Assembly: GCF_025152405.1 (NCBI RefSeq)
Contig: NZ_CP102292.1
Location: forward strand, 1,240,001-1,304,000
Origin: [Ruminococcus] lactaris ATCC 29176
Lineage (GTDB): Bacteria; Bacillota; Clostridia; Lachnospirales; Lachnospiraceae
Length of the DNA: 64,000 bases
Direction of reading: 5' to 3'
In this document: positions 18,422 through 27,062 of the stretch, piece after piece
Numbering within the stretch: position 1 is the first letter of the stretch
Layout of the letters: every line of letters begins with the position of its first letter
The notes under the pieces: model-generated
Seen by the model: the letters and a program-made list of their open reading frames with translations, nothing else
Told to the model about the DNA's origin: nothing
The model's database searches: none
Made by a program: the position numbers and the translations under genes

Positions 18422-18463
18422 GTGTTATGTTATTGTTTATCACTACAACCTGGAATTTTCAAA

Positions 18464-19066
18464 TTAGTCTTTGCAAATAACCTTTGAACCTTCACCATCA
18501 ATTACAATTCCCTGATGGTTGTTAATTGGGCATAGATTCAAATCCGAAAATTCAGTCATTATTTTCTCAGTAACTTTCTTAAATGGTGCTGTAAGATAAT
18601 GCGGAAGAACATAGAAATCAATCAAATCAAGCCCTGCATCATCTTCTTGTGAGTAGTCCTCCGGCTTTTCATCCATTTGTTCAATATATTGGATAGTTGG
18701 AGCGCATATAATCGCACCCGCCGATTCACCAATCATCAGTTTTCCCTTTGCCAATTCCTTCTTCAATAGCTCATCCGTTCCCGTTTTACGGAGCTGATCC
18801 ATAAGGAAGAACGAATTTCCACCAGTAAAATATATCACATCCGCATCTTCAAAAACGGACTGTATCGTTAAATAAGCCTCCGTTGAAATATCAATTTCCG
18901 TTACGGCTGCTCCCAGTTTATTGAATAGCTTTCGAGCCGAGCCGACATAACCGGTATAGCCTTCACGCAGCGAAGCTGTGGGAATAAATGCGACTTTCTT
19001 GTTATCAATTTCTTCTTTTATCAAACTTCCTACACTTGAAAAGTGCGAACATAAAAACAGTTTCAT
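18464..19066 (-). CDS. pepE: Peptidase E-like (S51 family) protein
   Basis: Class-I glutamine-amidotransferase-like fold with the nucleophile serine in GESAGAI and the sheet-forming VAFIPTAS and DVIYFTGGNSFFLMDQL strands typical of dipeptidase E. The family hydrolyses Asp-X dipeptides in the cytosol. 200 aa. Not part of any phage structural set: with the DUF6440 gene it forms a cassette with its own promoter (19405-19433) and terminator (18389-18421) inside the tail module, i.e. a moron. What it gives the lysogen is not known. Confidence 0.85.
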   Translation of the reverse strand: MKLFLCSHFSSVGSLIKEEIDNKKVAFIPTASLREGYTGYVGSARKLFNKLGAAVTEIDISTEAYLTIQSVFEDADVIYFTGGNSFFLMDQLRKTGTDELLKKELAKGKLMIGESAGAIICAPTIQYIEQMDEKPEDYSQEDDAGLDLIDFYVLPHYLTAPFKKVTEKIMTEFSDLNLCPINNHQGIVIDGEGSKVICKD

Positions 19067-19093
19067 CCATATCCTCCTTAATAACTTCCGATT

Positions 19094-19279
19094 TTACTTT
19101 GTAACTATGACTTTTCCTTCCGAATCCAGAAGAGGTGTAATACTGGCTCCATATCCGGATTTCCAGCAAAGGTAGTTAACCCCAGTCTCCTTATCTACAA
19201 GGATTTGACGAACCCCTTCATCCTTAAGCTGACTTCCGTCTCTAAATATAACTTCAAATCTTTCTTCTTTCTTTGCCAT
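19094..19279 (-). CDS. DUF6440-like small protein
   Basis: 61 aa from the ATG at 19279, which has AGAGGA upstream; a longer frame to 19357 runs over the leader. The pattern ERFEVIFRDG, ILVDKETGVNYLCW and GASITPLLDSEGK matches my memory of DUF6440 proteins, which are small and uncharacterised. Lies 27 nt upstream of pepE in one transcription unit. Cytosolic, no cysteines beyond one and no membrane segment. Confidence 0.65.
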   Translation of the reverse strand: MAKKEERFEVIFRDGSQLKDEGVRQILVDKETGVNYLCWKSGYGASITPLLDSEGKVIVTK

Positions 19280-19404
19280 GTTTATTCCTCTTTTCTCAAG
19301 TGTTAAATTTCGATTGTTATAATCTTTCTCAACTCCACCTTCTTGCCCTTCGGACAAGAAGTATCCCTCGCTTTCAGCTCGGTCAATTCCGATTTGATGC
19401 TCCC

Positions 19405-19433
19405 ATTATACCATCTCCCTACACCTCCTTCAA
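19405..19433 (-). promoter_or_regulatory. Promoter of the pepE cassette
   Basis: Minus strand TTGAAG (19433-19428), 17-nt spacer, TATAAT (19410-19405). It overlaps the 3' end of the tail gene at 19419. The 125-nt leader before DUF6440 contains a CTTCTTG/CAAGAAG hairpin near 19340-19365. Confidence 0.7.
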
Positions 19434-19781
19434 CGTAAAACTCACCGTCCACAGCCCCTTATAACTGGTATCTTTCCTCAGCTTCGCCTTATACCCAGTC
19501 ACATACATCTCCGCCAGTTTCAGCTCCGCTGTCTCCACATCAAAATACTGCACATTAATCTTATCCTTTTTCGCATAAACTGCCAGCTTCTTAAGCCACT
19601 TCGCAGTAACAGAAAATGACACCGGGATCCGCACCACACCATGCCGCACCACATCCCTCTGTGTCGTCCCTGCCTCTGTCTCACCGCCGGAATCCGCTTC
19701 CACATCCTCCAGCTCCACCTCATAAGAATCCGGAAGCGGCAGGTTCTCCCCGTCAAACACAAGATACTGAAAAAAAGCCAT
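19419..19781 (-). CDS. Phage tail protein (DUF6711-like)
   Basis: 120-aa protein downstream of the tape measure, a position held in siphophages by a small distal-tail protein. Beta-rich, with the sequence RIPVSFSVTAKWLKKL and a closing LWTVSFTLKEV. I think it belongs to DUF6711 but cannot confirm that. One nucleotide separates it from the tape measure stop. Its last codons overlap the promoter of the pepE cassette. Confidence 0.7.
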   Translation of the reverse strand: MAFFQYLVFDGENLPLPDSYEVELEDVEADSGGETEAGTTQRDVVRHGVVRIPVSFSVTAKWLKKLAVYAKKDKINVQYFDVETAELKLAEMYVTGYKAKLRKDTSYKGLWTVSFTLKEV

Positions 19782-19782
19782 C

Positions 19783-22620
19783 CTATCTACCTCCGCTCCT
19801 CAGACTCATTCTCTGCTGTGCTGTCACGATCACCTCATCCAGCAGCTGGTTCCCCAGATAAACCGGAATCACCAGATCACCCTGCTGTCCCTTCTGATCA
19901 CCCAGCACATCCTTCAGCGCCGCCACAATACCGGCTGTCAGATCCGCACTGCCGGACGATCCCGTACCAGTCATCACACTGCCATCAGCCACAGCCATCT
20001 GCGGCGAAACCACCATATCCGCAGCCACACTGTTCACAGCAGCCTTCACCATGCCCCTGCTCTTCTCAATGCCCTCAGCCAGACCGCTCATAAAGTCCGG
20101 CATCCAGCTCTCAAAATCCGTCAGAGGCCCTTCATCCGGCACAGAGAAATGCAGATGGGAACGGATCGTATTTGCCACATCCGTCACCGCATTGGCAACT
20201 GCACCAATACAGCTCCGGATTCCATTCACAATGCCATTGATGATATCCGCACCCCAACGCCATCCGGCAGACGCAAGACCCGTAATGTAATTCACCGCAT
20301 TTCCCAGACCGTCCCTGATCGTATTATAGATTCCGGAAATCGTACTCCGGATCCCGGACCACATGGCATTAAAAGCACCGGAAACTGTATTCTTAATCCC
20401 GTTCACCACAGAAGAAATCGTATTCCTGATTCCGTTCCACACGGAATTGACAGTACCCCTGATTCCATTCAGCACGGTAGAAATAATTGTCCGGATGCCA
20501 TTCCAGACCGTAGAGATCACCGTCCGGATCGCATTCATCACCGCAGTAATGACTGTGCGGATACCATTCCATGCACTCTGCAAAAATGTCCGGATACCGT
20601 TCACCACATTCGTAATAACAGACCTGATTCCATTCCAGACAGAACCAAGAAATGCTGAAATCGCATTCCACACCGCCATGACTGTTGCCCGGATCCCATT
20701 CCATGCTCCCACAAGGAACGTAGAAATTGCAGTAACAACCGTTGTGAACAGTGTCTTAATCCCAGCCCACAGACCGGAAAAGAAATCACGGATGCCATTC
20801 CATACAGCCACCGCCGTATTCCGGATCCCGTTCCATGCAGAAACCAGAAACTGGGAAACCGCCGTCCATACCTGGACAGCGACTTCCTTAATCTCATTCC
20901 ACAGCCTGATCCAGAACTGCCGGAACTCTTCATTCGTATTCCAGAGATAAATAAACGCCGCCACTAAAGCTGCAATGGCAGCGATCACAATAGCGATCGG
21001 ATTTGCCATCATCGTGGCACTCAGCGCCGCAAAAGCTCCCTTCACCGCGCTGATCGCACCGGCAAGCTTCGGTGCCCATGTCATAATCGTTCCAATAGCC
21101 GACAGGGTCTTGCCTATGATGATCAGCACAGGCCCCAATGCCGCAGCCAGAAGTGCAACGATCATGATCACACATTTCACCTCGTCCGGCATGGCATTCA
21201 GCACATCCACCATCCCCTGCAGTCCGGAAACAATACTCCGCACCGCAGGCATCAGCAGATCCCCGAAAGAAATCGCCAGTTCCTGAAGCTGCGACTTCAA
21301 AATGGTCAGCTGCCCCTCCAGATTATCCTGCATGGTATCCGCCATGTTCTTTGCCGCATCCTTGCAGTTATTCACCGCCCCGGACACCTTTTCAATATCC
21401 TCCGGAGCCGCATTCATCAGTGCAAGGAACCCGGACATTGCATTCTTTCCAACCAGAGCCTCCGCATTATTTGCCTTCTCAGCTTCCGTCATTCCTGCAA
21501 AAGCTCCCCTGCAGTCAGCCAGAATTGCAGACAGGCTCCTCATGGAACCATCCGCATTGGTAGTAGCAATGGTCACATCCCCGATCGCCGCACCCGACAG
21601 CTTCACATCCCCGGTCAGGTTGGTCATGATGGATCGCATGGAAGTACCTGCCTGGGAAGCCTTGATACCCGCATTGCCCATCAGACCAATGGCTTCCGCA
21701 GTATCCTCAACCGAGAATCCCAGCGCCCCCGCAACCGGCGCACAGTACTTGAACGTCTCGCCCATCATGGACACATTCGTATTGGCATTACTGGAAGCAG
21801 CCGCCAGCACATCTGCAAAATGTCCCGAATCCGCTGCAGTCAGCCCAAAGGCCGTCAGCGCATCTGTCACAATATCAGAAGTCGTTGCCAGGTCTTCCCC
21901 GGATGCCGCAGCCAGATACATAACACCTTCAATACCGGACAGCATATCCTCCGTCTTCCATCCGGCCATCGCCATGTAATTCATGGCATCTGCCGCCTCA
22001 GTCGCAGAGAACTTTGTCTTGGCACCCATCTCCCTGGCTTTATCCCTGAGCTTATCAAAATCCGATCCCGTCGCCCCGGACACAGCCGCCACCTTACTCA
22101 TTGCAGAGTCAAAATCAGCGGCAGTTTTCACCGCCGCCGTTCCAAGCCCTGTCACCACTCCCGTTACCGGAATCAGCTTCTGTCCCACGGAAGAAATCTT
22201 GTTTCCAACCGTCTGCAGCTTCTCACCGGTTGCCCCGATCTTCTGCAGGGCAGTTGCAGACTGCTCTGCCTGCTGTTCCAGTCTCCGCAGTTCCTGCTCC
22301 GTCTCAATAATCTCCCTCTGCAGTGCATCATACTGATCCTGGGAAATCGTCCCGTTCCGCAGTGCCTCATCCGCCTGCTGCTGTGCAGTCTTCAAAGTCT
22401 CCAGCTTTTCCCTGGTCTCAGAAACCGCCTGTGCCAGCAGCCTGTGCTTCTGCGCGATCAGCTCCGTATTCCCCGGATCCAGCTTCAGAAGCTTCTCCAC
22501 ATCCTTCAGCTGGCTCTGCGTATTCCTGATCTCAGTATTAACCCCTTTCAGGGCAGTCTGTAATTTCGTGGTATCGCCGCCAATCTCGACAGTGATCCCC
22601 TTAATTCTGTTCCCTGCCAT
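19783..22620 (-). CDS. Tail tape measure protein
   Basis: Sets tail length and travels with the DNA at ejection. 945 aa from the ATG at 22620 (AGNRIKGITVEIGGDTTKLQ is a classic TMP start); a longer frame to 22755 is not credible. Coiled coil at residues ~15-130, the TP901-like core with FDSAMSKVAAVSGATGSDFD, hydrophobic helices near 505-590, then repeats of the form WNGIRxxxxxVxNxI over about residues 580-760. The ribosome site is a run of nine G (plus-strand C 22626-22634), an unusual homopolymer in that position. Confidence 0.94.
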   Translation of the reverse strand: MAGNRIKGITVEIGGDTTKLQTALKGVNTEIRNTQSQLKDVEKLLKLDPGNTELIAQKHRLLAQAVSETREKLETLKTAQQQADEALRNGTISQDQYDALQREIIETEQELRRLEQQAEQSATALQKIGATGEKLQTVGNKISSVGQKLIPVTGVVTGLGTAAVKTAADFDSAMSKVAAVSGATGSDFDKLRDKAREMGAKTKFSATEAADAMNYMAMAGWKTEDMLSGIEGVMYLAAASGEDLATTSDIVTDALTAFGLTAADSGHFADVLAAASSNANTNVSMMGETFKYCAPVAGALGFSVEDTAEAIGLMGNAGIKASQAGTSMRSIMTNLTGDVKLSGAAIGDVTIATTNADGSMRSLSAILADCRGAFAGMTEAEKANNAEALVGKNAMSGFLALMNAAPEDIEKVSGAVNNCKDAAKNMADTMQDNLEGQLTILKSQLQELAISFGDLLMPAVRSIVSGLQGMVDVLNAMPDEVKCVIMIVALLAAALGPVLIIIGKTLSAIGTIMTWAPKLAGAISAVKGAFAALSATMMANPIAIVIAAIAALVAAFIYLWNTNEEFRQFWIRLWNEIKEVAVQVWTAVSQFLVSAWNGIRNTAVAVWNGIRDFFSGLWAGIKTLFTTVVTAISTFLVGAWNGIRATVMAVWNAISAFLGSVWNGIRSVITNVVNGIRTFLQSAWNGIRTVITAVMNAIRTVISTVWNGIRTIISTVLNGIRGTVNSVWNGIRNTISSVVNGIKNTVSGAFNAMWSGIRSTISGIYNTIRDGLGNAVNYITGLASAGWRWGADIINGIVNGIRSCIGAVANAVTDVANTIRSHLHFSVPDEGPLTDFESWMPDFMSGLAEGIEKSRGMVKAAVNSVAADMVVSPQMAVADGSVMTGTGSSGSADLTAGIVAALKDVLGDQKGQQGDLVIPVYLGNQLLDEVIVTAQQRMSLRSGGR

Positions 22621-22669
22621 GCAATCCCCCCCCCATTTTATTATTAAATAATTTTTTATTAAATAGGAA

Positions 22670-22698
22670 TTGATTTTCCTTGTATTTAATGGTATTAT
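22670..22698 (+). promoter_or_regulatory. Promoter of the lone HTH gene
   Basis: TTGATT (22670-22675), 17-nt spacer, TATTAT (22693-22698), followed by AAAGGAGG and the ATG at 22740. Confidence 0.75.
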
Positions 22699-22739
22699 CA
22701 AGCTATAAAATATCAATTTGATAAAGGAGGCTTGTACAG

Positions 22740-23006
22740 ATGGCAAAAAGAGCACTTACTGAAGCACAAAAAAATCGCATTTGGCAACTTTCAGAAGAAG
22801 ACGGTTTTTCTCAGTCAAAAATAGCGCCTTTATATGATGTATCTCAGTCTACAATCCATAATGTTCTGAAAGAAAAACGCCATGAAGCTGAAATTGCGGA
22901 ATTAAAAAATCAAATGCAAAATGCAATGGCCCGTGGAGTTCAAGCAGCAATCGAAGATGGTTCAGTATCACCAACCAACAGTCCCTTATACTTAGAAGAC
23001 AAGTAA
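22740..23006 (+). CDS. Small helix-turn-helix protein (moron)
   Basis: 88 aa. The N-terminal half is an HTH of the resolvase/transposase type (LTEAQKNRIWQLSEEDGFSQ, SKIAPLYDVSQSTIHNVLKE); the rest is a charged helix (AEIAELKNQMQNAMA) that may dimerise. It lies opposite to the surrounding late genes, between tape measure and chaperone, with its own promoter, AAAGGAGG site and terminator. A DNA-binding regulator is likely; the target is unknown. A-rich codons contrast with the GC-rich neighbours, which points to recent gain. Confidence 0.82.
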   Translation: MAKRALTEAQKNRIWQLSEEDGFSQSKIAPLYDVSQSTIHNVLKEKRHEAEIAELKNQMQNAMARGVQAAIEDGSVSPTNSPLYLEDK

Positions 23007-23046
23007 TTTAAAAGGAGATGAACTATTTCAGTCATCTCCTTTTAAA
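23007..23046. terminator. Strong bidirectional terminator
   Basis: Perfect 15-bp inverted repeat TTTAAAAGGAGATGA (23007-23021) / TCATCTCCTTTTAAA (23032-23046). It ends the HTH cassette and also lies just after the chaperone GT stop on the other strand. Confidence 0.85.
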
Positions 23047-23583
23047 ATGCATCAAAATCCTCCTGTGTGGCAACCTGTCTCCATCCCTTATACTCATCGT
23101 TCCGGCTCTCCACAAACATATCATTCACCATCCCGATAGTCAGCAGATCCAGATCCCGGATGGAAATCCCCAGCTGCACACACCGGAGAAGAAACAGGGG
23201 AGTTGTCATTTCACGGTCTGTTGCATGAAGTTTTTTTTAGCCTCCACATCCGTCCTGATGTTCATGCCCCACAGCTCGATCAGCTTTGGAAGAACCTGGT
23301 AAATACTGAATGTATTAAACTCATCCAGCCAGTCCTCCGGATTATCCGGAATAGACGGATCCGCATGCTTCGCCATCACATACGCAATGTTCTCAAACAT
23401 CTCAAGGGAAAACAGATCCAGGGAAGACTTTTCCGGATCCCCGTCCCCGATACTCTTTTCCAGCACAGATAAATCCTTGTAGATATCCCTCTGGAACTTA
23501 ATCCTGTAAATACGCGGAATGGCGGCAGATGCCTTAAAAGCAACCGCCTTCCCGTCGATCTCAATCTTCTTCATCATGCTCAT
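23042..23583 (-). CDS. Tail assembly chaperone GT product by -1 frameshift
   Basis: Extended form of the 125-aa chaperone. In frame the minus strand reads GCT AAA AAA AAC TTC at 23241-23227, containing the canonical slippery heptamer A AAA AAC. A one-base backward slip continues as KLHATDREMTTPLFLLRC and stays open to the TAA at 23042-23044, giving about 180 aa. This reproduces the G/GT arrangement of lambda and many siphophages, where a fixed G:GT ratio is needed for tail assembly around the tape measure. Confidence 0.78.
23206..23583 (-). CDS. Tail assembly chaperone G
   Basis: 125 aa, placed between major tail protein and tape measure as expected for the chaperone. It opens KKIEIDGKAVAFKASAAIPRIYRIKF, typical of Firmicutes phage tail assembly chaperones, then an acidic helical domain (LDLFSLEMFENIAYVMAKHAD). 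Zero-frame translation ends at 23206; see the GT entry for the shifted product. GGGGGA lies 8 nt upstream of the ATG. Confidence 0.85.
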   Translation of the reverse strand: MSMMKKIEIDGKAVAFKASAAIPRIYRIKFQRDIYKDLSVLEKSIGDGDPEKSSLDLFSLEMFENIAYVMAKHADPSIPDNPEDWLDEFNTFSIYQVLPKLIELWGMNIRTDVEAKKNFMQQTVK

Positions 23584-23596
23584 ATCCGAATCCCCC

Positions 23597-24238
23597 TCAG
23601 CTCAGTGCTTTTCCATTTCCTGCAGCATCCACAACAGACTTTCCACCATTATCAGCCTGCAAAGAAGCCGGATCCGCGGCCGGCAGATACACCGCCTTGT
23701 ACCAGTCTGCATAAACAGTTGCATCCGTAGTATTTCCTGTCTTTGCCTTCACCTTTCCATCCGACAATGGCGTGGCTTTAATGGTCAGCGTTTCCGTCTG
23801 CACTTCCTTCTTCTCCTCGTTGGTCTTGCCCTCAATCTTCGGACGGGAAGCCGAACAGTTATACATCACGTGGCGGATATGGCGCACATCCCCGTCAAAC
23901 TCAAAAAGCAGGGCAAACAGTGCCAGCTCTGCATCCGAGTTTTCAATCAGAACGCCCTTGGCATCCAGCTTCTCTCTCAGCACATCCGTCCGGAAGCTCT
24001 CCGGAATCAGTGCAAGCTCCAGATCCCCGTCATATCCCATATTGTTGTTGATCACATAGTACGCAATACCGTCCGCATAAAAATTCTCCGGCTCCCCGTT
24101 GGCATCCAGGGAGAGTGATACAGATCCCGGAAGCGGCACCGGTGCTGCATAGGACACCGCCCCGTCCTCCCCGACCGTCAGTAAAGCGTAATGCGCATTT
24201 TTCAGGTTATACTTCACCTTGTTATTCTTATCAGACAT
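23597..24238 (-). CDS. Major tail protein
   Basis: Forms the tail tube. 213 aa, resembling the phi13-type major tail proteins: [41 protein letters not shown], then [20 protein letters not shown]. Position directly upstream of the chaperone pair is the standard order. The C-terminal 25 residues are low in complexity. The codons here are GC-rich. Confidence 0.9.
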   Translation of the reverse strand: MSDKNNKVKYNLKNAHYALLTVGEDGAVSYAAPVPLPGSVSLSLDANGEPENFYADGIAYYVINNNMGYDGDLELALIPESFRTDVLREKLDAKGVLIENSDAELALFALLFEFDGDVRHIRHVMYNCSASRPKIEGKTNEEKKEVQTETLTIKATPLSDGKVKAKTGNTTDATVYADWYKAVYLPAADPASLQADNGGKSVVDAAGNGKALS

Positions 24239-24265
24239 AATATTCCTCCATCACTAAACAAATCA

Positions 24266-24583
24266 TTACAGTTCCATACTGTACAGCACCTCATACAGCT
24301 TTTCGCTCTGAATCCAGACCTCCGACTTATTATAAAAAATCCCGGCATCATCCAGAACCGTTTCCACCAGAGCTTCTGCCCCTGGATCCTTCCGATCCGT
24401 GTAAAGCTCTATCCTTACTTCACTGATCCGGAAATATACCCGTCCGTCTGCCGAAAAATTATCACTGCCGGGAAGCAGATAACAGATAAACGGCGGATCC
24501 GGGCTTTCCCCTTCCGCAAAATGGTCATAGGCAAAAGGAAATCCAGTCTCTTCCAGCATCCCTGCCAGTTCTTCCAGTGTCAT
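24266..24583 (-). CDS. Tail completion/head-tail joining protein
   Basis: 105-aa acidic protein (LEELAGMLEETGFPFAYDHF, PPFICYLLPGSDNFSADGR) between the HK97 gp10-like protein and the major tail protein. Small tail terminator proteins of Firmicutes siphophages occupy this slot and carry this pattern. It probably caps the tail tube and joins it to the head. Confidence 0.8.
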   Translation of the reverse strand: MTLEELAGMLEETGFPFAYDHFAEGESPDPPFICYLLPGSDNFSADGRVYFRISEVRIELYTDRKDPGAEALVETVLDDAGIFYNKSEVWIQSEKLYEVLYSMEL

Positions 24584-24602
24584 ATGCTTTCACCTCCTGC
24601 CA

Positions 24603-24983
24603 TCACCTCAGTGCCTTCTCCACTTCCCGTTCCAGAGTCTGCGCAGCCCTCTCCTCAGCAGGCGCAATATGGGGAAACGCCCTTGTCCTGCCGCCTTTTC
24701 TCAATGCATGGCCGAACTCCAGCAGATGGGCCAGCTGGTACCTGTTCCTGGAATACACCACGATCTCCATTGCATTGGCAGTTTCCTTCGTGGTCTTCGC
24801 CGCCCAGCTCTTTGCATAGGCACCGGTCTTCACAGGGGCATTCTCCTGGATATCCTTCCTTGCCTGTGCCCCTGCCTTCTTCACTGCTTTTTTCATATCA
24901 TCTGCCGCAAGCTGTGCATACTCTTCCAGTCCTTCCATGATCACATCCGCCATCTGGCTGACTGTACACCTGTCCCCTGCCAT
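24603..24983 (-). CDS. HK97 gp10-family neck/head-tail protein
   Basis: 126 aa. The gp10 pattern is clear: a long N-terminal helix (MKKAVKKAGAQARKDI) then ENAPVKTGAYAKSW and ...RNRYQLAHLLEFGHALRKGGR, ending in a helix. Acts in head-tail joining. Followed by the tail completion gene 19 nt later. Confidence 0.9.
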   Translation of the reverse strand: MAGDRCTVSQMADVIMEGLEEYAQLAADDMKKAVKKAGAQARKDIQENAPVKTGAYAKSWAAKTTKETANAMEIVVYSRNRYQLAHLLEFGHALRKGGRTRAFPHIAPAEERAAQTLEREVEKALR

Positions 24984-24987
24984 GCTC

Positions 24988-25329
24988 TCACCTCCGGACC
25001 TTCCTGCATGTAAATTTCAGACACTTCTTCTTATAATTCAGATGATCCACACTCACAATGTCATACACCTGATCACGAAACAGGATCCTGTGGGTAACAG
25101 ACCGGATGCCTGCAGTCTTTTTACAGTACCGCACCGTCACAGTCATTCCCACATCCTCCACCAAAGTCCCTGCAGCTTCCGCCTCCCTGGAACTGGCAAG
25201 CCCCTCACCGCCTATTGTTGCAAAACAGCAGTAATCCTCTGTCCACTCATTCCTGTGATTTCCGATCCCATCCTTCACAACAGAACACTTCTGAAAAACA
25301 ACTTTCTCATTCATCAATGCAATATCCAT
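24988..25329 (-). CDS. Phage head closure (head-tail adaptor) protein
   Basis: About 113 aa. It resembles phage_H_T_join proteins: a start of MNEKVVFQKCSVVKDGIGNHRNEW and strands ...DMTVTVRYCKKT, HRILFRDQVYDIVSVDHLN. The ATG at 25329 follows GGAG at loose spacing; an ATG at 25347 is the alternative. Forms the stopper below the connector ring (family knowledge). Confidence 0.78.
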   Translation of the reverse strand: MDIALMNEKVVFQKCSVVKDGIGNHRNEWTEDYCCFATIGGEGLASSREAEAAGTLVEDVGMTVTVRYCKKTAGIRSVTHRILFRDQVYDIVSVDHLNYKKKCLKFTCRKVRR

Positions 25330-25416
25330 GACACCAACAAGCTCCATCCTTCATAACAATATCCACCAGAATCCTTTCCAAACTCCCATTTTCATTCCTG
25401 TTTCATGGATATTTTT

Positions 25417-25692
25417 TCAGAATCCCGGTTTCCTCACTCCAAACAACAGGCTCCTCAGATCCAGCACCAGTTGATGGTGATCCGCTTCCTCCCTGTGTTC
25501 ATACAGATACGCAGCCGCATACTGCACGGCAATCTTTGTCCCCTGCAGATCTTCAAACTCATCCTCATCCGTGATCCTTGCCACGTCCATGCAGATCTGT
25601 TGCCCCTGCTCGATCAGATCAGAAAGCAGCACATCATCATCGTCAAAATCCACCCGCAGGTAATTCTTCATTTCCTTTACTGTCACAATCAC
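25417..25692 (-). CDS. Head-tail connector (HK97 gp6-like)
   Basis: 91 aa, all-helical, with TVKEMKNYLRVDFDDDDVLLSDLIEQ typical of gp6-like connectors that sit on the portal. The start is a GTG at 25692 whose A overlaps the TGA of the preceding gene (GTGA), showing tight coupling to the leucine-rich repeat gene. Confidence 0.88.
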   Translation of the reverse strand: MIVTVKEMKNYLRVDFDDDDVLLSDLIEQGQQICMDVARITDEDEFEDLQGTKIAVQYAAAYLYEHREEADHHQLVLDLRSLLFGVRKPGF

Positions 25693-27062
25693 GGAACATC
25701 ACCTTCCATTTCCACCATATAGGAAGCAAAATTACTCCAGCTATTCGCCGTCTGATAAGCCTCCAGGCTTCCTTTCGGCACATAGATCTTACAATCCTCC
25801 GGAATCCCATTGAATACAGTTGCCCCGGAAAGCTTCGGCGGTAAAACCGGCAGAAAATAGTACCGTTTCATTCCTTTACAGTTCTCAAATGCATACTTGG
25901 TGATTGCCGTCACAGCCGCAGGAATTACCAGTTCTGTCAGCATATAACATCCTGAAAAAGCATTATCCGGAATTTCCGTTATGCCATCTGTAAGCCGGAT
26001 TCCTTCCAGAAGCCAGTCTTTTCTGAATATGCTGCCCTCAATAGCAGCTACTTTCCCTGGAAGATACAGTTCTTTCATGGCCAGACACTCATTCAGGGCA
26101 AATTTTCCAAGCGATGTGACTGTCTCCGGCATAGTGATTTTTTCCAGAGAACGACATTCCGAAAATGCATTATCAGGGATTGTGACTATTCCGTTCGGAA
26201 CAGATACATTTTTCAGGCTTATGCACTGCTCGCACAAATATCTTGGAATTGCTTTCATATTGCCCGGAATCCCCAAAAATTTCAGGCCATAACAGCACTT
26301 TACAATCCCATTTCCAAACAGGCCGTCTGTTTTTTCCAGTGTGACCATCTCCAGTCTCGAAAAACAGCAGAAACAGTAGGAAGCCAGTTCTTTCACATTC
26401 CTTCCTACTTCAATTTTCCTCACTGCTGACAGATACTTCATGTTTTCCTCTTTACTTTTCTTTCCTGCTGTAAAAACATAAGACCCCTCGCTGTAACTTC
26501 CCATAAACATAACCATATTGTCTTCCTGCGGCAGAAACCGAAGCACATACTCCCCTGCTTTCTGGTACCGGTGTGTCAGGGTAATCCTGTTATAATTCCA
26601 TCCCTCTGCTGTTTCCAGTTCACTTCCATCACCCCAGTCCACCTTCACACCGTTACTAAAACTCTGGCCAAAAGAAACCTGCGGCTCCAGCATATCTTCA
26701 TCCAGCGTCACATAAAACCTTGTGGCCCCGTCATCCGTGACATACTGGGCAGCTACATTCATCTCCCTATTTGTCTTTTTCAGATCCTCCAGCGTCCAGT
26801 TCCATCCCGTACACACCAGACCTTCGTGAAACGGCAGATCCGGCAGACGTTCCAGCCCGGCAAGCTCCTCAAGGGAAAGGGTTCCCTCATAATCAAAGAA
26901 CCGGACCGGCATGGACATATCCGCAGTGCTTTCACCTGACGGGATCCTGCTTACTGCATCCGGGATCTCCCCCGGTTTCATCAGGGCAGAAGTACCTCCC
27001 CTGGCACGCACCGCATCTGCAATAGCAGTCAGCGTTTCTTCTTCCACAAGCACATTTGCCAT
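25689..27062 (-). CDS. BspA-type leucine-rich-repeat protein with PKD-like domain
   Basis: 457 aa. The N-terminus (VEEETLTAIADAVRARGGT) resembles phage decoration proteins. Residues ~120-185 look PKD-like (VDWGDGSELE, TLTHRYQKAGEYVLRF). Residues ~215-445 are about eight BspA repeats of the form IPDNAFSxCxxLExIxMPxxVTSLG. Such repeats bind host surface or mucus proteins in other settings. It lies in the head module between capsid and connectors, coupled on both sides (TGATG, GTGA), so it is probably displayed on the virion. Confidence 0.85.
   Translation of the reverse strand: MANVLVEEETLTAIADAVRARGGTSALMKPGEIPDAVSRIPSGESTADMSMPVRFFDYEGTLSLEELAGLERLPDLPFHEGLVCTGWNWTLEDLKKTNREMNVAAQYVTDDGATRFYVTLDEDMLEPQVSFGQSFSNGVKVDWGDGSELETAEGWNYNRITLTHRYQKAGEYVLRFLPQEDNMVMFMGSYSEGSYVFTAGKKSKEENMKYLSAVRKIEVGRNVKELASYCFCCFSRLEMVTLEKTDGLFGNGIVKCCYGLKFLGIPGNMKAIPRYLCEQCISLKNVSVPNGIVTIPDNAFSECRSLEKITMPETVTSLGKFALNECLAMKELYLPGKVAAIEGSIFRKDWLLEGIRLTDGITEIPDNAFSGCYMLTELVIPAAVTAITKYAFENCKGMKRYYFLPVLPPKLSGATVFNGIPEDCKIYVPKGSLEAYQTANSWSNFASYMVEMEGDVP

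Noticed and set aside
21302-21979. Long plus-strand frame opposite the tape measure gene (also 20363-20950, 21820-22563)
   Set aside because: Antisense shadows of a GC-rich, low-complexity coding sequence; no ribosome sites and no protein-like composition.
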